From Bradyrhizobium sp. AZCC 1721 (GTDB lineage Bacteria > Pseudomonadota > Alphaproteobacteria > Rhizobiales > Xanthobacteraceae): 64,000 bases of DNA. The translations under genes and the position numbers were made by a program. The stretch spans positions 5,881,001 to 5,945,000 of the forward strand of contig NZ_JAZHSB010000001.1 of NCBI RefSeq assembly GCF_036924715.1, in the 5' to 3' direction. This document shows, one piece after another, positions 18,025 through 26,943 of the stretch; the first letter of the stretch is position 1, and the number at the start of each line of letters is the position of its first letter. The notes beneath the pieces are model-generated. The model was not told where the DNA came from. It did not search any database and saw only the letters and a program-made list of their open reading frames with translations.

Positions 18025-19382
18025 CTACACGCTTGCCGGGCCATATACGAGGAGTTGGAAGCGAGCCATTCCCATGTGGAAGGTGATTGGTCCAGGTGGG
18101 CGATGAGAGGCGTAACCGGTCCATCCGCCGAGCTTTGCGATGATCCATGCCGCCCAGGCGACAGTGTTGGGGCGATGGTGGTTCTTCTGGAGCTCGGTGC
18201 GGCCTTTCAGGGTTTTGTTGATGGCCTTGAGCGCTTCGATCTCGTCCGGCGTGAACACAAATTCGACCTGCAATTGTTCGCCGCCATTGCGGGCTTGAAC
18301 GAGCTGGATGACGATACATGCTACTCTGGTGGCGATCGCCACGAGTTTGATCAGGCCTTCAGCGCTGTCGAGCTGACTATCCTCGATGCGCAGACCCTGG
18401 CTCTTCAGCGAGCGAAAGAGCTGTTCGATGATCCAGCGCTGCTTGTACCAGGAGACGATCCGCCAGGCATCGGCGGCGGTGACGACCGGATGAGTGGTCA
18501 GGAGCAACCAATGAATGGGCTTGGCGCTCTTCGGGGGGTGCAACTCGACGACCTCCACGAAGCTGACTTTGACGCCCTGTGGCAGGTCTTTCACGCCGGG
18601 GCGCTGCGGTCGTTTGAGCACAACGGTTCCCAGGCGCATGGAGAGGTGGGCCTGGCGACCGTGGCGATCCATTCGCTTTGGTAGATCGATCACCGCCTTG
18701 TCGCAGAAGCGGGCCCGCGCGACCGCCTGATAAAGCGTGCCGCCATCGACCAGCGCATGGTCGTGCATGGCGCGCGACAGGAGGTGGACATTGTCAGCGG
18801 GTGTCAGCGACCAGTGAGCAAAGAAATCCCCCTCGCGGTCGTTGACGACGGTGATCATACGAGCAGCGACCAGAACCTCGCAGCCTTGCTTAGCCGTCGT
18901 CACCCAGCGCGCCGATTCCTTGTCGGCCAAGGCGCGCTTCTCGTGAGCGATCCTGGCCTTGCGCTTGCGCGTCCACACCTCACCGCCGGTGAGCCCGAGA
19001 CAGACCCCGCTATCGGCATCGACCGCCATCATGGCATGCAGCAGCACGCCGCGAGCATTGCCTTTGCCGACCTTGCCCAAGTCGCGCCGATGTCCCGGAC
19101 GAGTGTGGAAGTTGATCTCGCTGGTGTCCTGGATCGACAGCACATGACGCCCGCTGACCGCCATCGACGTCTGCAGGCTCCAGCCTTCAATCAGCTTGTC
19201 GATCGTGACTTGCGGATTGTTCACAAACCGCCAGAACGCCATGTTCGCGGCCCAGTTGCCCTGCGCCATCTGGCGCAAACAGACACTGCGCGTGCAAAGC
19301 ATAGCCCGGAGAAGCGCCGCCCCCTTTTATCGAGGCGAACGTCTCCAAACTTACCCAGGGACAAATCCGGTTCCTGCTGCAT
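18025..19382 (-). CDS. IS4-family transposase, probably expressed by -1 frameshifting (copy 1)
   Basis: The main frame (from an internal ATG at 19302) encodes 425 residues including DTSEINFH, NDREGD and Y-KQ-R-WII-E-QLFRSL-K, an exact IS4 YREK motif. An ATG at 19382 with GGAG eight bases upstream opens another frame, MQQEPDLSLGKFGDVRLDKR. This is the N-terminal FGD-RL-KR segment expected for IS4 transposases. The two frames join by a -1 shift at AAAAGGGGG (minus strand, 19328-19320), giving ...DKRGAALLRAMLCTRSVCL and a protein of about 452 residues. The main frame could also start alone at 19302 or at an upstream alternative codon. The coordinates span the joined product. Confidence 0.85.
19320..19328 (-). 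promoter_or_regulatory. candidate -1 ribosomal frameshift site A4G5
   Basis: On the minus strand AAAAGGGGG lies exactly where the N-terminal transposase frame (DKRG) must change to the catalytic frame (GAALLRAM). A one-base backward slip joins them. The identical site is at 42243-42251 in copy 2. Slippery A/G runs of this kind are established frameshift sites in IS elements, but IS4 members usually lack one. Confidence 0.55.
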
Positions 19383-19642
19383 CTCTGGCGCTCCTTCGAA
19401 TCAAAGCGCCAGAGAGAGAATCATACAAAACGCTGCGGCGAACGCACATCATGCCGCCCCGAGTCAATCTGTCGCGTCCCCAAGACGTGTAGATGCCCTA
19501 GTGCGTTCGCAGGGACGACGGAGATAGCGCTTATGAAATCCCTATATTTACAACCCTCGCCCCCACTCGTTTTCGAATGGCGTTTTCGCCAGTTTGGGAG
19601 TGCGGTTGCAGTCGCGGCCGCGCGAATGAACGAGACGACGCC

Positions 19643-20107
19643 ATGTCAATTCTTTTGGAACACCGCGTCACCACCGATCTCGGCGATCGGCTTCGCGACG
19701 CCTGCTGCGTGACGGTCGAATTCCTCTCCGACATCGCCGCAGCATGCCGGCGATTTCCGTCAACAGCCCACGGCGCAAAGACCGCCCGCATCGAGCAATT
19801 GATCCAATCTCACGCCTGGATCGATGCCGCGCTGGCGCTGATCGATCTGGAATTGCCGCAATGGCAGATTCGACGGATCGCCTATGATGAGGGTGAATGG
19901 TACTGCGCACTGTCCCGGCAGCGCGAACTGCCGGACTGGCTCGATCAGTCCGTCGAAGCTCGTCATGCCGATCTGACGCTGGCAATCCTGAGTGCATTCG
20001 TGGAAGCGCAGCACATCAGCACGACATCGCGCCGGACCAGCGTCCCGCCCGTGCCGCAGAATGTCAGCCCACTGTACGAGCCAGTTTGCACCGACAATTT
20101 TGCGTGA
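19643..20107 (+). CDS. conserved-looking hypothetical protein
   Basis: 154 residues from the ATG at 19643 (MSILLEHRVTTDLGDRLRDACC). A GAGACG stretch precedes the start. Soluble, Trp- and acid-rich in the middle (ALIDLELPQWQIRRIAYDEG, EWYCALS), with a Ser/Pro-rich disordered tail. The balanced composition and codon use suggest a real gene. No domain is recognised. It runs toward the formate dehydrogenase genes on the opposite strand. The IS lies immediately upstream and may have displaced its promoter. Confidence 0.6.
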   Translation: MSILLEHRVTTDLGDRLRDACCVTVEFLSDIAAACRRFPSTAHGAKTARIEQLIQSHAWIDAALALIDLELPQWQIRRIAYDEGEWYCALSRQRELPDWLDQSVEARHADLTLAILSAFVEAQHISTTSRRTSVPPVPQNVSPLYEPVCTDNFA

Positions 20108-20135
20108 CTTTTGTAGATGGGTAACGGGCCACCTA

Positions 20136-22901
20136 CTACTCCGCCGCAGACTGCAGCGCCAGCTTTTCGGCGCGCACGGCGCAGAACTTGAACTCGGGGA
20201 TCTTGCCGAACGGATCAAGCGCTGGGTTGGTCAGCAAGTTGGCCGCCGCTTCCGCGTAGCAGAACGGCATGAAGATCATGTTCTCCGGCACGTCGCGGTC
20301 GGAGCGCACCTTGACCTCGACGGCGCCGCGGCGGGTCATCAGGCGGATGAAATCGCCGGGCCAGACGCTGAGCTTGCGCATGTCCTTCGGCGACATGAAC
20401 GCCATCGCCTCCGGCTCGATCTGGTCGAGTACGCTCGAACGGCGGGTCATCGAGCCGGTGTGCCAGTGTTCGAGCACGCGCCCGGTGGACAGCACCATCG
20501 GATATTCGGCGTCGGGGATCTCGTCCGGCGCGATCACCTTCGCCGGCACGATCTTGCCGCGGCCGCTCGCGGTCGGGAAACCCGTGGTGAAAATGATCTC
20601 GTTGCCGGGCTCGTTCGGATCGTCGACCGGATAGGTCACCGCACCCTCGCGCACCAGCCGCTCCCAGGTGATGTTCTTCAGCGACGGCATCACCTGCGTC
20701 ATCTCGGTGAAGACATCAGCCGGGCCGTCGTAGTTCCACGGCAGCCCCATGCGCTTGCCGATCTCCTGGATAATCCAGAGATCCTGCCGCGCATCGCCCG
20801 GCGGACGGATCACTTCCCGCGCAAGCTGCACGCGGCGGTCGGTATTGGTGAAGGTACCGCTCTTTTCCGCAAACGCCGAGGCCGGCAGGATCACGTCGGC
20901 ATGGAACGCGGTTTCGGTGACGAAGAGATCCTGCACCACCAGATGGTCGAGCATGGCGAGCGCTTCGCGTGCATGCTGCAGATCGGGGTCCGACATTGCG
21001 GGGTTTTCGCCCTCGATATACATGCCGGTGATTTCGCCGGCGTGGATCGCGTTCATGATCTCGACGACGGTGAGACCGCGAACCGGATCGAGATCCTGAT
21101 GCCAGAGTTTTTCGAACGGCTCGCGCAGATCGGTGCGTCCGACCGGCTGATAATCCGGCAGGAACATCGGGATCAGGCCGGCGTCGGAAGCGCCCTGCAC
21201 GTTGTTCTGGCCGCGCAGCGGATGCAGGCCGGTGCCGGGGCGGCCGACCTGGCCGGTGGTCAGCGCCAGCGCGATCAGACAGCGCGCATTGTCGGTGCCG
21301 TGGATGTGCTGGCTGATGCCCATGCCCCAGAAGATGATCGAGGCCTGCGAGCGCGCGTAAATTCGCGCCACTTCCTTCAGCGTCTCGGCCGGAATTCCGC
21401 AGATCGCTTCCATCTTCTCCGGCGGGAATTCCTTGATGCGCTCGGCGAGCTCATCAAAGCCTTCGGTATAGCCCGCAATATATTGCTGGTCGGTCAGCCC
21501 TTCGGTGATGATGGTGTGGAGCATCGCGTTCAGCATGGCGACGTCGCTGCCGGGCTTGAAGGCGAGATGCTTCCAGGCGTGGCGCGACAGCGACTGCCTG
21601 CGCGGATCCATCACGATCAGCTTGGCGCCGCGCTTGGCCGCGTTCTTCAGGTAGGTCGCCGCGACCGGATGGTTCACGGTCGGATTGGCGCCGATCACGA
21701 TGATGACCTCGGCATCCATCGCCGCAGCAAACGGCGCCGACACCGCGCCAGAGTTGAGGCCTTCCATCAAGGCCGCGACCGACGAGGCGTGACAGAGCCG
21801 CGTGCAGTGGTCGACATTGTTGGAGCCGAAGCCGGTGCGCACCAGTTTCTGGAACAGATACGCCTCTTCGTTCGAACCCTTGGCCGAGCCGAAGCCGGCC
21901 AGCGCCTTGACGCCCTTCTCGTCGCGAATTTTCACGAGGCCTTTTGCGGCGATGTCCAGCGCCTCTTCCCACGAAGCTTCGCGGAAATGGGTGAACGGGT
22001 TGGCCGGATCGACCTGGTCGTTGGCGTCCTTTTTTGCATTCGGCAGGCGCACCAGCGGCTTTGTCAGCCGATGCGGGTGATGGATGTAGTCAAAACCAAA
22101 ACGTCCCTTGACGCAGAGCCGGTTGTGGTTGGCCGGGCCGTCGCGGCCTTCTGCGTAGATGACCTTCTCGTCCTTGACCTGATAGGTGACCTGGCAGCCG
22201 ACGCCGCAGAACGGGCAGAGCGAATCAACTTTCTTGTCAGCGTAAGTGACGCGGGTCTGGTTCTCGTCCAGCATCACCGACGGCATCAAGGCACCGGTCG
22301 GACAGGCCTGCACGCACTCGCCGCAGGCGACGCAGGTCGATTCACCCATGGGATCGTCGAAGTCGAACACGATCTTGGCGCCGGCATTGCGATAGGCCAT
22401 GCCGATGACGTCGTTGACCTGGACCTCGCGGCAGGCACGCACGCACAGGCCGCATTGGATGCAGGCATCGAGATTGACGCTCATCGCGGGATGGCTGGTA
22501 TCGCCCTGCCACCGCTCGGCCGCCGGGAAACGGCTCTCGGTCACCTCGACCTTTTCGGCCCAGTGCCAGAATTTCGAATCGGGATCGTGCGAGGTCTCGC
22601 GCGCGGGCTGGTCGGCGACCAGAAGCTCCATCACCATCTTCTGCGCCGCGACGGCGCGGGCGCTTTCGGTCTTCACCTTCATGCCGACGCTCGGCGTGCG
22701 CTTGCAGGACGCGGCCAGCACGCGCTCGCCCTCGATCTCGACCATGCAGGCGCGGCAATTGCCGTCAGGCCGGTAGTCCGGCTCCGGCGAATAACAGAGG
22801 TGCGGGATTTCCTTCTCGTGGCGTTTTGCCACCTGCCAGATGGTCTCGCCCGCGTTGGCCTCGACCTGTTGGCCATCGAGCTCGAACTTGATCTTGGTCA
22901 T
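20136..22901 (-). CDS. fdhA: NAD-linked formate dehydrogenase, catalytic alpha subunit
   Basis: A 921-residue Mo/W-bisPGD oxidoreductase. In order: an N-terminal 2Fe-2S domain (CYSPEPDYRPDGNCRACMVE), a bridging Cys/His cluster, two 4Fe-4S clusters (CIQCGLCVRACREV; CVACGECVQACPTGAL), a further cluster (LCPFCGVGCQVTY), then the catalytic domain. HCTRLCHASSVAAL contains the Cys expected to ligate the metal, so this is not a selenoprotein. It oxidises formate to CO2 and passes electrons to the FdhB flavin/NAD unit. The ATG overlaps the fdhB stop by four bases. It resembles the soluble Fdh1 type of methylotrophs. Whether it uses Mo or W cannot be told. Confidence 0.93.
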   Translation of the reverse strand: MTKIKFELDGQQVEANAGETIWQVAKRHEKEIPHLCYSPEPDYRPDGNCRACMVEIEGERVLAASCKRTPSVGMKVKTESARAVAAQKMVMELLVADQPARETSHDPDSKFWHWAEKVEVTESRFPAAERWQGDTSHPAMSVNLDACIQCGLCVRACREVQVNDVIGMAYRNAGAKIVFDFDDPMGESTCVACGECVQACPTGALMPSVMLDENQTRVTYADKKVDSLCPFCGVGCQVTYQVKDEKVIYAEGRDGPANHNRLCVKGRFGFDYIHHPHRLTKPLVRLPNAKKDANDQVDPANPFTHFREASWEEALDIAAKGLVKIRDEKGVKALAGFGSAKGSNEEAYLFQKLVRTGFGSNNVDHCTRLCHASSVAALMEGLNSGAVSAPFAAAMDAEVIIVIGANPTVNHPVAATYLKNAAKRGAKLIVMDPRRQSLSRHAWKHLAFKPGSDVAMLNAMLHTIITEGLTDQQYIAGYTEGFDELAERIKEFPPEKMEAICGIPAETLKEVARIYARSQASIIFWGMGISQHIHGTDNARCLIALALTTGQVGRPGTGLHPLRGQNNVQGASDAGLIPMFLPDYQPVGRTDLREPFEKLWHQDLDPVRGLTVVEIMNAIHAGEITGMYIEGENPAMSDPDLQHAREALAMLDHLVVQDLFVTETAFHADVILPASAFAEKSGTFTNTDRRVQLAREVIRPPGDARQDLWIIQEIGKRMGLPWNYDGPADVFTEMTQVMPSLKNITWERLVREGAVTYPVDDPNEPGNEIIFTTGFPTASGRGKIVPAKVIAPDEIPDAEYPMVLSTGRVLEHWHTGSMTRRSSVLDQIEPEAMAFMSPKDMRKLSVWPGDFIRLMTRRGAVEVKVRSDRDVPENMIFMPFCYAEAAANLLTNPALDPFGKIPEFKFCAVRAEKLALQSAAE

Positions 22902-24616
22902 TCCGCGGCCTCTTTCGGCACGAATTCTTCCGGAAAATATTTAATCACTGACGTGAGCGGGTTCGAGGCGGCTTGTCCAAGCCCGCAGATCGAGGCGTCG
23001 CGCATCGCCTGGCTCAATTGGTCCAGCAATTCGCGGTCCCAGACCGGCCGCTGCATCAAAAGCGCCGCCTTCTGGGTTCCAACGCGGCACGGCGTGCACT
23101 GGCCGCAGCTTTCATCCTCGAAGAATTTCATCAGGTTCAACGCCGCGCCCTTCACACTGTCCTGCTCGGACAGGATGACAACAGCGGCGGAGCCGATGAA
23201 GCAGCCGTATTTTTCCAGCGTGCCGAAATCTAGCGGGATATTGTCCATCGAGGCCGGCAGGATACCGCCGGACGCGCCGCCCGGCAGGTAGGCGTGGAAG
23301 GTGTGTCCGTCAGCCATGCCGCCGCAGAACTCGTCGATCAGTTCGCGCACGGTGACGCCAGCCGGCGCCAGCTTCATGCCGGGATCCTTCACGCGGCCCG
23401 AGACCGAGTAGCTGCGCAAGCCGTGGCGGTCGTTGCGGCCATGGCTCTTCCACCAGTCGGCGCCCTTCTCGACGATGTCGCGCACCCACCACAGCGTCTC
23501 GATATTGTTGATCAGCGTCGGCAGGCCGAACAGGCCGACCTGGAACGGATAGGGCGGCTTGTGCCTGGGCAGACCACGCTTGCCCTCGATCGATTCGAGC
23601 AGTGAGGATTCCTCGCCGCAGATGTAGGCGCCCGCGCCGCGGCGCATATGCAGCGCGGGACCGCCGGGCGGCAAGTTTGCGATTTCACGCGTGAGGATTT
23701 CGCGCGACGCCGGATATTCGTCGCGCAGATAGATATAGACGTCGGTCGCCTCGACGACATGCGCGCCGATCAGCATGCCCTCGATGAAGCGATGCGGATC
23801 GGTTTCGAGATAGAAGCGGTCCTTGAACGTGCCGGGCTCGCCCTCGTCGCCGTTGATCGCCATCAGCCGCGGGCCGGGCTCACCCAGCACCGCGCGCCAT
23901 TTGCGCCCGGTCGGAAAGCCCGCGCCGCCGAGCCCGCGCAGCGAAGCGTCGTCGAGCGCCTTCAGCAGGTCTTCTTTCGTCATCGCGCCGGAGCGCAGGC
24001 GATTGAGCAGCTTGTAGCCGCCGCCTGCGACATAGGCGTCATAGTCGGTATATTCGGGTAGATGTGCGTGGGTGTCGCCGGCCTTGGCGGCGGCGAGCAC
24101 ATTCGTAACCGTGGCATGATCGACAAAGTGATGGCCGACTTCGGCGGCGGGCGCGGTGTCGCAGCGGCCAACGCAAGGCGCGCGCACCACGCGGATGCCG
24201 GGGCCGGCACTGTCCTGCAGTTCGTGCAGCAGCTTTTCCGCGCCCATCATGGCGCAGGTCAGCGAATCGCAGACCCGGATGGTCAGCGGCGCGATATCGG
24301 GCGCGCCCTCCTTCACCACGTCGAAATGCGCGTAGAAGGTCGCGGTCTCGAACACTTCGGCAAACGACAGCTTCATCTCGTCGGCAAGCGCCGCCAGATG
24401 CGCCGCCGAGATCTGGTGATACTTGTCCTGGATCAGGTGCAGATGCTCGATCAGCAGGTCGCGCCGCCGCGGCCGGTCGCCGAGCAGGAGCTCAATCTCG
24501 TGCGCCGCGATAGGGTCGACCTGGCGGCCCTTCGGCGTCGCCTTGGCCCGCTTCCGTCCCGCGCCCGGATGATCGAACGAGCGGACTTTTTGTAGGTCGT
24601 GTACGTCGTGATCCAT
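22898..24616 (-). CDS. fdhB: formate dehydrogenase beta subunit, NuoE-NuoF fusion
   Basis: 572 residues. Residues 1 to about 190 are a NuoE-like thioredoxin-fold 2Fe-2S domain (CDSLTCAMMG, CVGRCDTAPA). Residues 200-572 are NuoF-like, with the FMN/NADH site (LRGLGGAGFPTGRKW, INGDEGEPGTFKDR, GAGAYICGEES) and the 4Fe-4S motif ESCGQCTPCRVG. It transfers electrons from FdhA to NAD. Fusion of the two subunits is known in Fdh1B of Methylorubrum and explains the absence of a separate gamma gene. A sigma-54 promoter lies about 47 bases upstream of the ATG. Confidence 0.93.
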   Translation of the reverse strand: MDHDVHDLQKVRSFDHPGAGRKRAKATPKGRQVDPIAAHEIELLLGDRPRRRDLLIEHLHLIQDKYHQISAAHLAALADEMKLSFAEVFETATFYAHFDVVKEGAPDIAPLTIRVCDSLTCAMMGAEKLLHELQDSAGPGIRVVRAPCVGRCDTAPAAEVGHHFVDHATVTNVLAAAKAGDTHAHLPEYTDYDAYVAGGGYKLLNRLRSGAMTKEDLLKALDDASLRGLGGAGFPTGRKWRAVLGEPGPRLMAINGDEGEPGTFKDRFYLETDPHRFIEGMLIGAHVVEATDVYIYLRDEYPASREILTREIANLPPGGPALHMRRGAGAYICGEESSLLESIEGKRGLPRHKPPYPFQVGLFGLPTLINNIETLWWVRDIVEKGADWWKSHGRNDRHGLRSYSVSGRVKDPGMKLAPAGVTVRELIDEFCGGMADGHTFHAYLPGGASGGILPASMDNIPLDFGTLEKYGCFIGSAAVVILSEQDSVKGAALNLMKFFEDESCGQCTPCRVGTQKAALLMQRPVWDRELLDQLSQAMRDASICGLGQAASNPLTSVIKYFPEEFVPKEAAE

Positions 24617-24662
24617 CGAAACGTCTCGTTCCTGCCAGTCTGCCAGCCAACTCTAGTTCAGT

Positions 24663-24678
24663 GGCATGCCAGATGCCA
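24663..24678 (-). promoter_or_regulatory. sigma-54 promoter of fdhBA
   Basis: Read on the minus strand: TGGCAT-CTGGC-ATGCC. GG at 24677-24676 and GC at 24665-24664 are ten bases apart, the invariant -24/-12 spacing. It matches TGGCAC-N5-TTGC at most positions. Transcription would start near 24652, leaving a leader of about 36 bases before fdhB. It agrees with the sigma-54 activator encoded nearby. Confidence 0.6.
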
Positions 24679-24886
24679 AGAGATTTATCAGATATTTAGG
24701 GCAACACAGGCCGCGAGCTTTCGATCCTGTCCGCGCCCGGAACAACCACGTTTGCTTTGCCTGATCACTGGATGAGAACGCGAATTTGGTCGGGAGATCA
24801 ATAAAGCCGTCTCATGCTGCGATTGCGAATGCGCATTGATCTGGATTTCCGATTACCCGATTTGAATTCGACATCGCGCCTGAAAC

Positions 24887-24916
24887 GCCGTCGCGGAACG
24901 CTCGCCCCGCGACGGC
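24887..24916 (-). terminator. hairpin terminator of the OFA transporter gene
   Basis: GCCGTCGCGG (24887-24896) pairs perfectly with CCGCGACGGC (24907-24916) around a ten-base loop. It begins nine bases beyond the transporter stop. Only a short T tract follows on the minus strand. The rest of the 308-base gap to fdhB contains the fdh promoter and nothing else recognisable. Confidence 0.65.
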
Positions 24917-24924
24917 CAGAAGAG

Positions 24925-26577
24925 TCAGAGGATCTTGACGGCGCTTTCCAGCGTCTTCCACACGCCCCAGGCCAGGGGGATGCCGACGAACGCCCAGAAC
25001 AGCGCAGCCTTGGCGTCGAGCCCACCGAACCCGATGCCGTAGGATCCTGACGGCCCCGAGCTACCCGCGCTCGCCGTCGCCGCCTGCAGCTTGGCAACCT
25101 CGGCGTCGCTCATGTGCCACTTCGCGTCGACCGGCTTGATCAGGTAGTTGCAGATCAGGCCCGCGATCAGCATCGCGCACAGGATGTACATCGTCGTGTT
25201 GTAGAGCTGGTCGCGCGGCACGCCGGCGGCAAGCTGGAACTCGCGGATGTAATTCACGACTACGGGACCGATGATGCCCGCGGTCGACCACGCCGTCAGC
25301 AGACGGCCATGGATGGCGCCGACGAACTGTGTGCCGAACATATCGGCGAGATAGGCCGGCACGGTGGCGAAGCCACCGCCATACATCGACAGGATGATGC
25401 CGAAGCCGAGCACGAACAGAAGTTTTGAGCCCATCGCCGCAAATGTCGGCGCCAGCGCATAGAGCACGATGCCCAGGATGAAGAACGTATAATAGGTGTT
25501 CTTGCGGCCCATCTTGTCCGACAGCGAGGCCCAGAAGAACCGGCCGCCGATGTTGAACAGCGAGAGCAGCCCGGCAAAGCCGGCCGCAATCCCCGCAATG
25601 GTCGCCTTCTGCGTGGCGTCAAGCTGGTTGAAGCCGACGTCGGGCAATCCGATCAGCTTGCCGGCGAAGATTTCCTGCAGCATCGGCGAAGCCATGCCGA
25701 TCACGCCGATGCCGGCGGAGACGTTGAGGCAGAGCACCCACCAGATCAGCCAGAACTGCGGTGTCTTGTGCGCGTCCTTCAGGTGGACGTGGTTCTGCGA
25801 TATCATCGCATTGGCTTTCGCCGGCGGCGTCCAACCCTCGGGCCGCCAGCCCGCCGGCGGAATGCGATAGCGGAAGGCGCCGATTATCATGAACACGAAA
25901 TAGATCGCGCCCATCGCGATGAAAGTTTCCCAGGCGCCGACCGAGGTCGGCGACTTGAAATAATTCATCAACAGGTTCGCCAGCGGCGCGCCGATCATGG
26001 CGCCGCCGCCAAAGCCCATGATGGCCATGCCGGTCGCCATGCCGCGGCGGTCCGGAAACCATTTCACCAGCGTCGACACCGGCGAGATGTAGCCGAGGCC
26101 GAGTCCGATGCCGCCGATGACGCCGCTTCCTAGCCACAACAGCCACAGTTGATGGGTGATGATGCCGATCGCGCCGAGCACGAGACCACCGCACCAGCAC
26201 AGCGCCGACACAAAACCCGCCTTGCGCGGTCCGACGCGCTCCAGCCAACCGCCCCAGATCGCGGCCGAGACGCCGAGCAACACGAAGAACAGTGTGTACA
26301 TCCAGCCCATGCTGGCGACTTTCCAGTCGCAGGTGGTGGTGAACAATTCCTGCACCAGCGTCATGTCGGGGCAGGCCTTCGGCGCGGTCACGCCGATCGC
26401 GCGCGACAGCGGCAGCCAGAATACGCTGAAGCCATAGGCCATGCCGATGCACAGGTGAATGCAGAGTGCGGCCGGCGGCACCAACCAGCGATTGAAGCCG
26501 GCGGTCGCAATCATTCGCTCCTTGTCGAGAATCCCGAGCGCACCCGATGGTGCGAGCGTGGCATCGGCTGTCGTCAT
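24925..26577 (-). CDS. OFA-family MFS transporter (oxalate/formate antiporter-like)
   Basis: About 550 residues from the ATG at 26577 (MTTADATLAPSG), preferred over 26583 because GGAG is nine bases upstream. Twelve-plus membrane helices. Family motifs include GMAYGFSVFWLPLSRAIG, the MFS loop PDRRGMATGMAIMGFGGGA, and GGRFFWASLSDKMGRKNTYY. OFA proteins exchange oxalate, formate or other small carboxylates. Its position beside fdhBA and a Cache two-component system suggests uptake of formate or oxalate, but no oxalyl-CoA genes are in the window. The C-terminal tail (about 490-550) adds a Gly/Ser linker and one further helix. Confidence 0.8.
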   Translation of the reverse strand: MTTADATLAPSGALGILDKERMIATAGFNRWLVPPAALCIHLCIGMAYGFSVFWLPLSRAIGVTAPKACPDMTLVQELFTTTCDWKVASMGWMYTLFFVLLGVSAAIWGGWLERVGPRKAGFVSALCWCGGLVLGAIGIITHQLWLLWLGSGVIGGIGLGLGYISPVSTLVKWFPDRRGMATGMAIMGFGGGAMIGAPLANLLMNYFKSPTSVGAWETFIAMGAIYFVFMIIGAFRYRIPPAGWRPEGWTPPAKANAMISQNHVHLKDAHKTPQFWLIWWVLCLNVSAGIGVIGMASPMLQEIFAGKLIGLPDVGFNQLDATQKATIAGIAAGFAGLLSLFNIGGRFFWASLSDKMGRKNTYYTFFILGIVLYALAPTFAAMGSKLLFVLGFGIILSMYGGGFATVPAYLADMFGTQFVGAIHGRLLTAWSTAGIIGPVVVNYIREFQLAAGVPRDQLYNTTMYILCAMLIAGLICNYLIKPVDAKWHMSDAEVAKLQAATASAGSSGPSGSYGIGFGGLDAKAALFWAFVGIPLAWGVWKTLESAVKIL

Positions 26578-26836
26578 AGGCATATTCTCCAGGTTCGCTG
26601 CCTTACCGGGCACGATTGTTGAGAGGTTGGGGTATTGGATGGGGGGCCACGCAGCGCCGACCGTATGCGCGGACGTGCGATGTCCACGCGACAGATCGGA
26701 GTTCAAGTCGAGGCAAAATCGTTTTGAAGTGCGGCGTGGGCACGTCAAGAAGACGGCAAGCGCGCGCAGTCGCCCAGCTTGCGACCGAATATCCGATCAT
26801 CGCGCCCTCCCCACTCCAACCCTTGAGTGAGAAGTC

Positions 26837-26852
26837 AGCAATCCGCGTGCCA
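26837..26852 (-). promoter_or_regulatory. consensus sigma-54 promoter upstream of the OFA transporter
   Basis: Minus strand TGGCACG-CGGA-TTGCT matches the sigma-54 consensus TGGCACG-N4-TTGC[AT] at every position. GG is at 26851-26850 and GC at 26839-26838. Start of transcription would be near 26826, about 250 bases before the transporter ATG. That long leader contains no other gene. Confidence 0.8.
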
Positions 26853-26904
26853 AATCGCACGATGCAGAAAATCAATCACTTAACCAAATGCCTGCCGATG
26901 TATC

Positions 26905-26941
26905 GGACAAAATGTCCTGATAGCCGCTGGACAAAATGTCC
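26905..26941. promoter_or_regulatory. paired enhancer-binding sites GGACA-AAA-TGTCC
   Basis: Two identical 13-bp inverted repeats, GGACAAAATGTCC, at 26905-26917 and 26929-26941, 24 bases centre to centre. They lie 54-90 bases upstream of the -24 element, the normal place for sigma-54 activator sites. The second abuts the stop of the histidine kinase gene. The adjacent sigma-54 response regulator is the obvious candidate to bind them. Confidence 0.7.
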
Positions 26942-26943
26942 GG

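Larger units (their letters stand above)
18016..19501 (-). mobile_element. IS4-family insertion sequence, copy 1 (1486 bp)
   Basis: Both ends carry the perfect terminal inverted repeat CTAGGGCATCTACACG. It is flanked by the 10-bp target duplication TGCGTTCGCA at 18006-18015 and 19502-19511. One transposase with the IS4 YREK signature lies on the minus strand. The element at 40939-42424 has the same length, and its translated products are identical. Perfect duplications and identity mean both insertions are recent. The target duplication is exactly the centre of the palindrome GTCCC-N10-GGGAC. Confidence 0.95.

Noticed and set aside
19992..23291. A 1099-codon plus-strand open frame
   Set aside because: Antisense to fdhA/fdhB with no recognisable domain; long antisense frames are expected in GC-rich genes with strong third-position bias. 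The same applies to 2445-3800 (ligD) and 10476-11549 (kdpD).
24728..24744. TGTCC and GGAACA half-sites as an enhancer site for fdhBA
   Set aside because: Orientation and spacing differ from the paired GGACA-N3-TGTCC sites at 26905-26941; too weak to claim.
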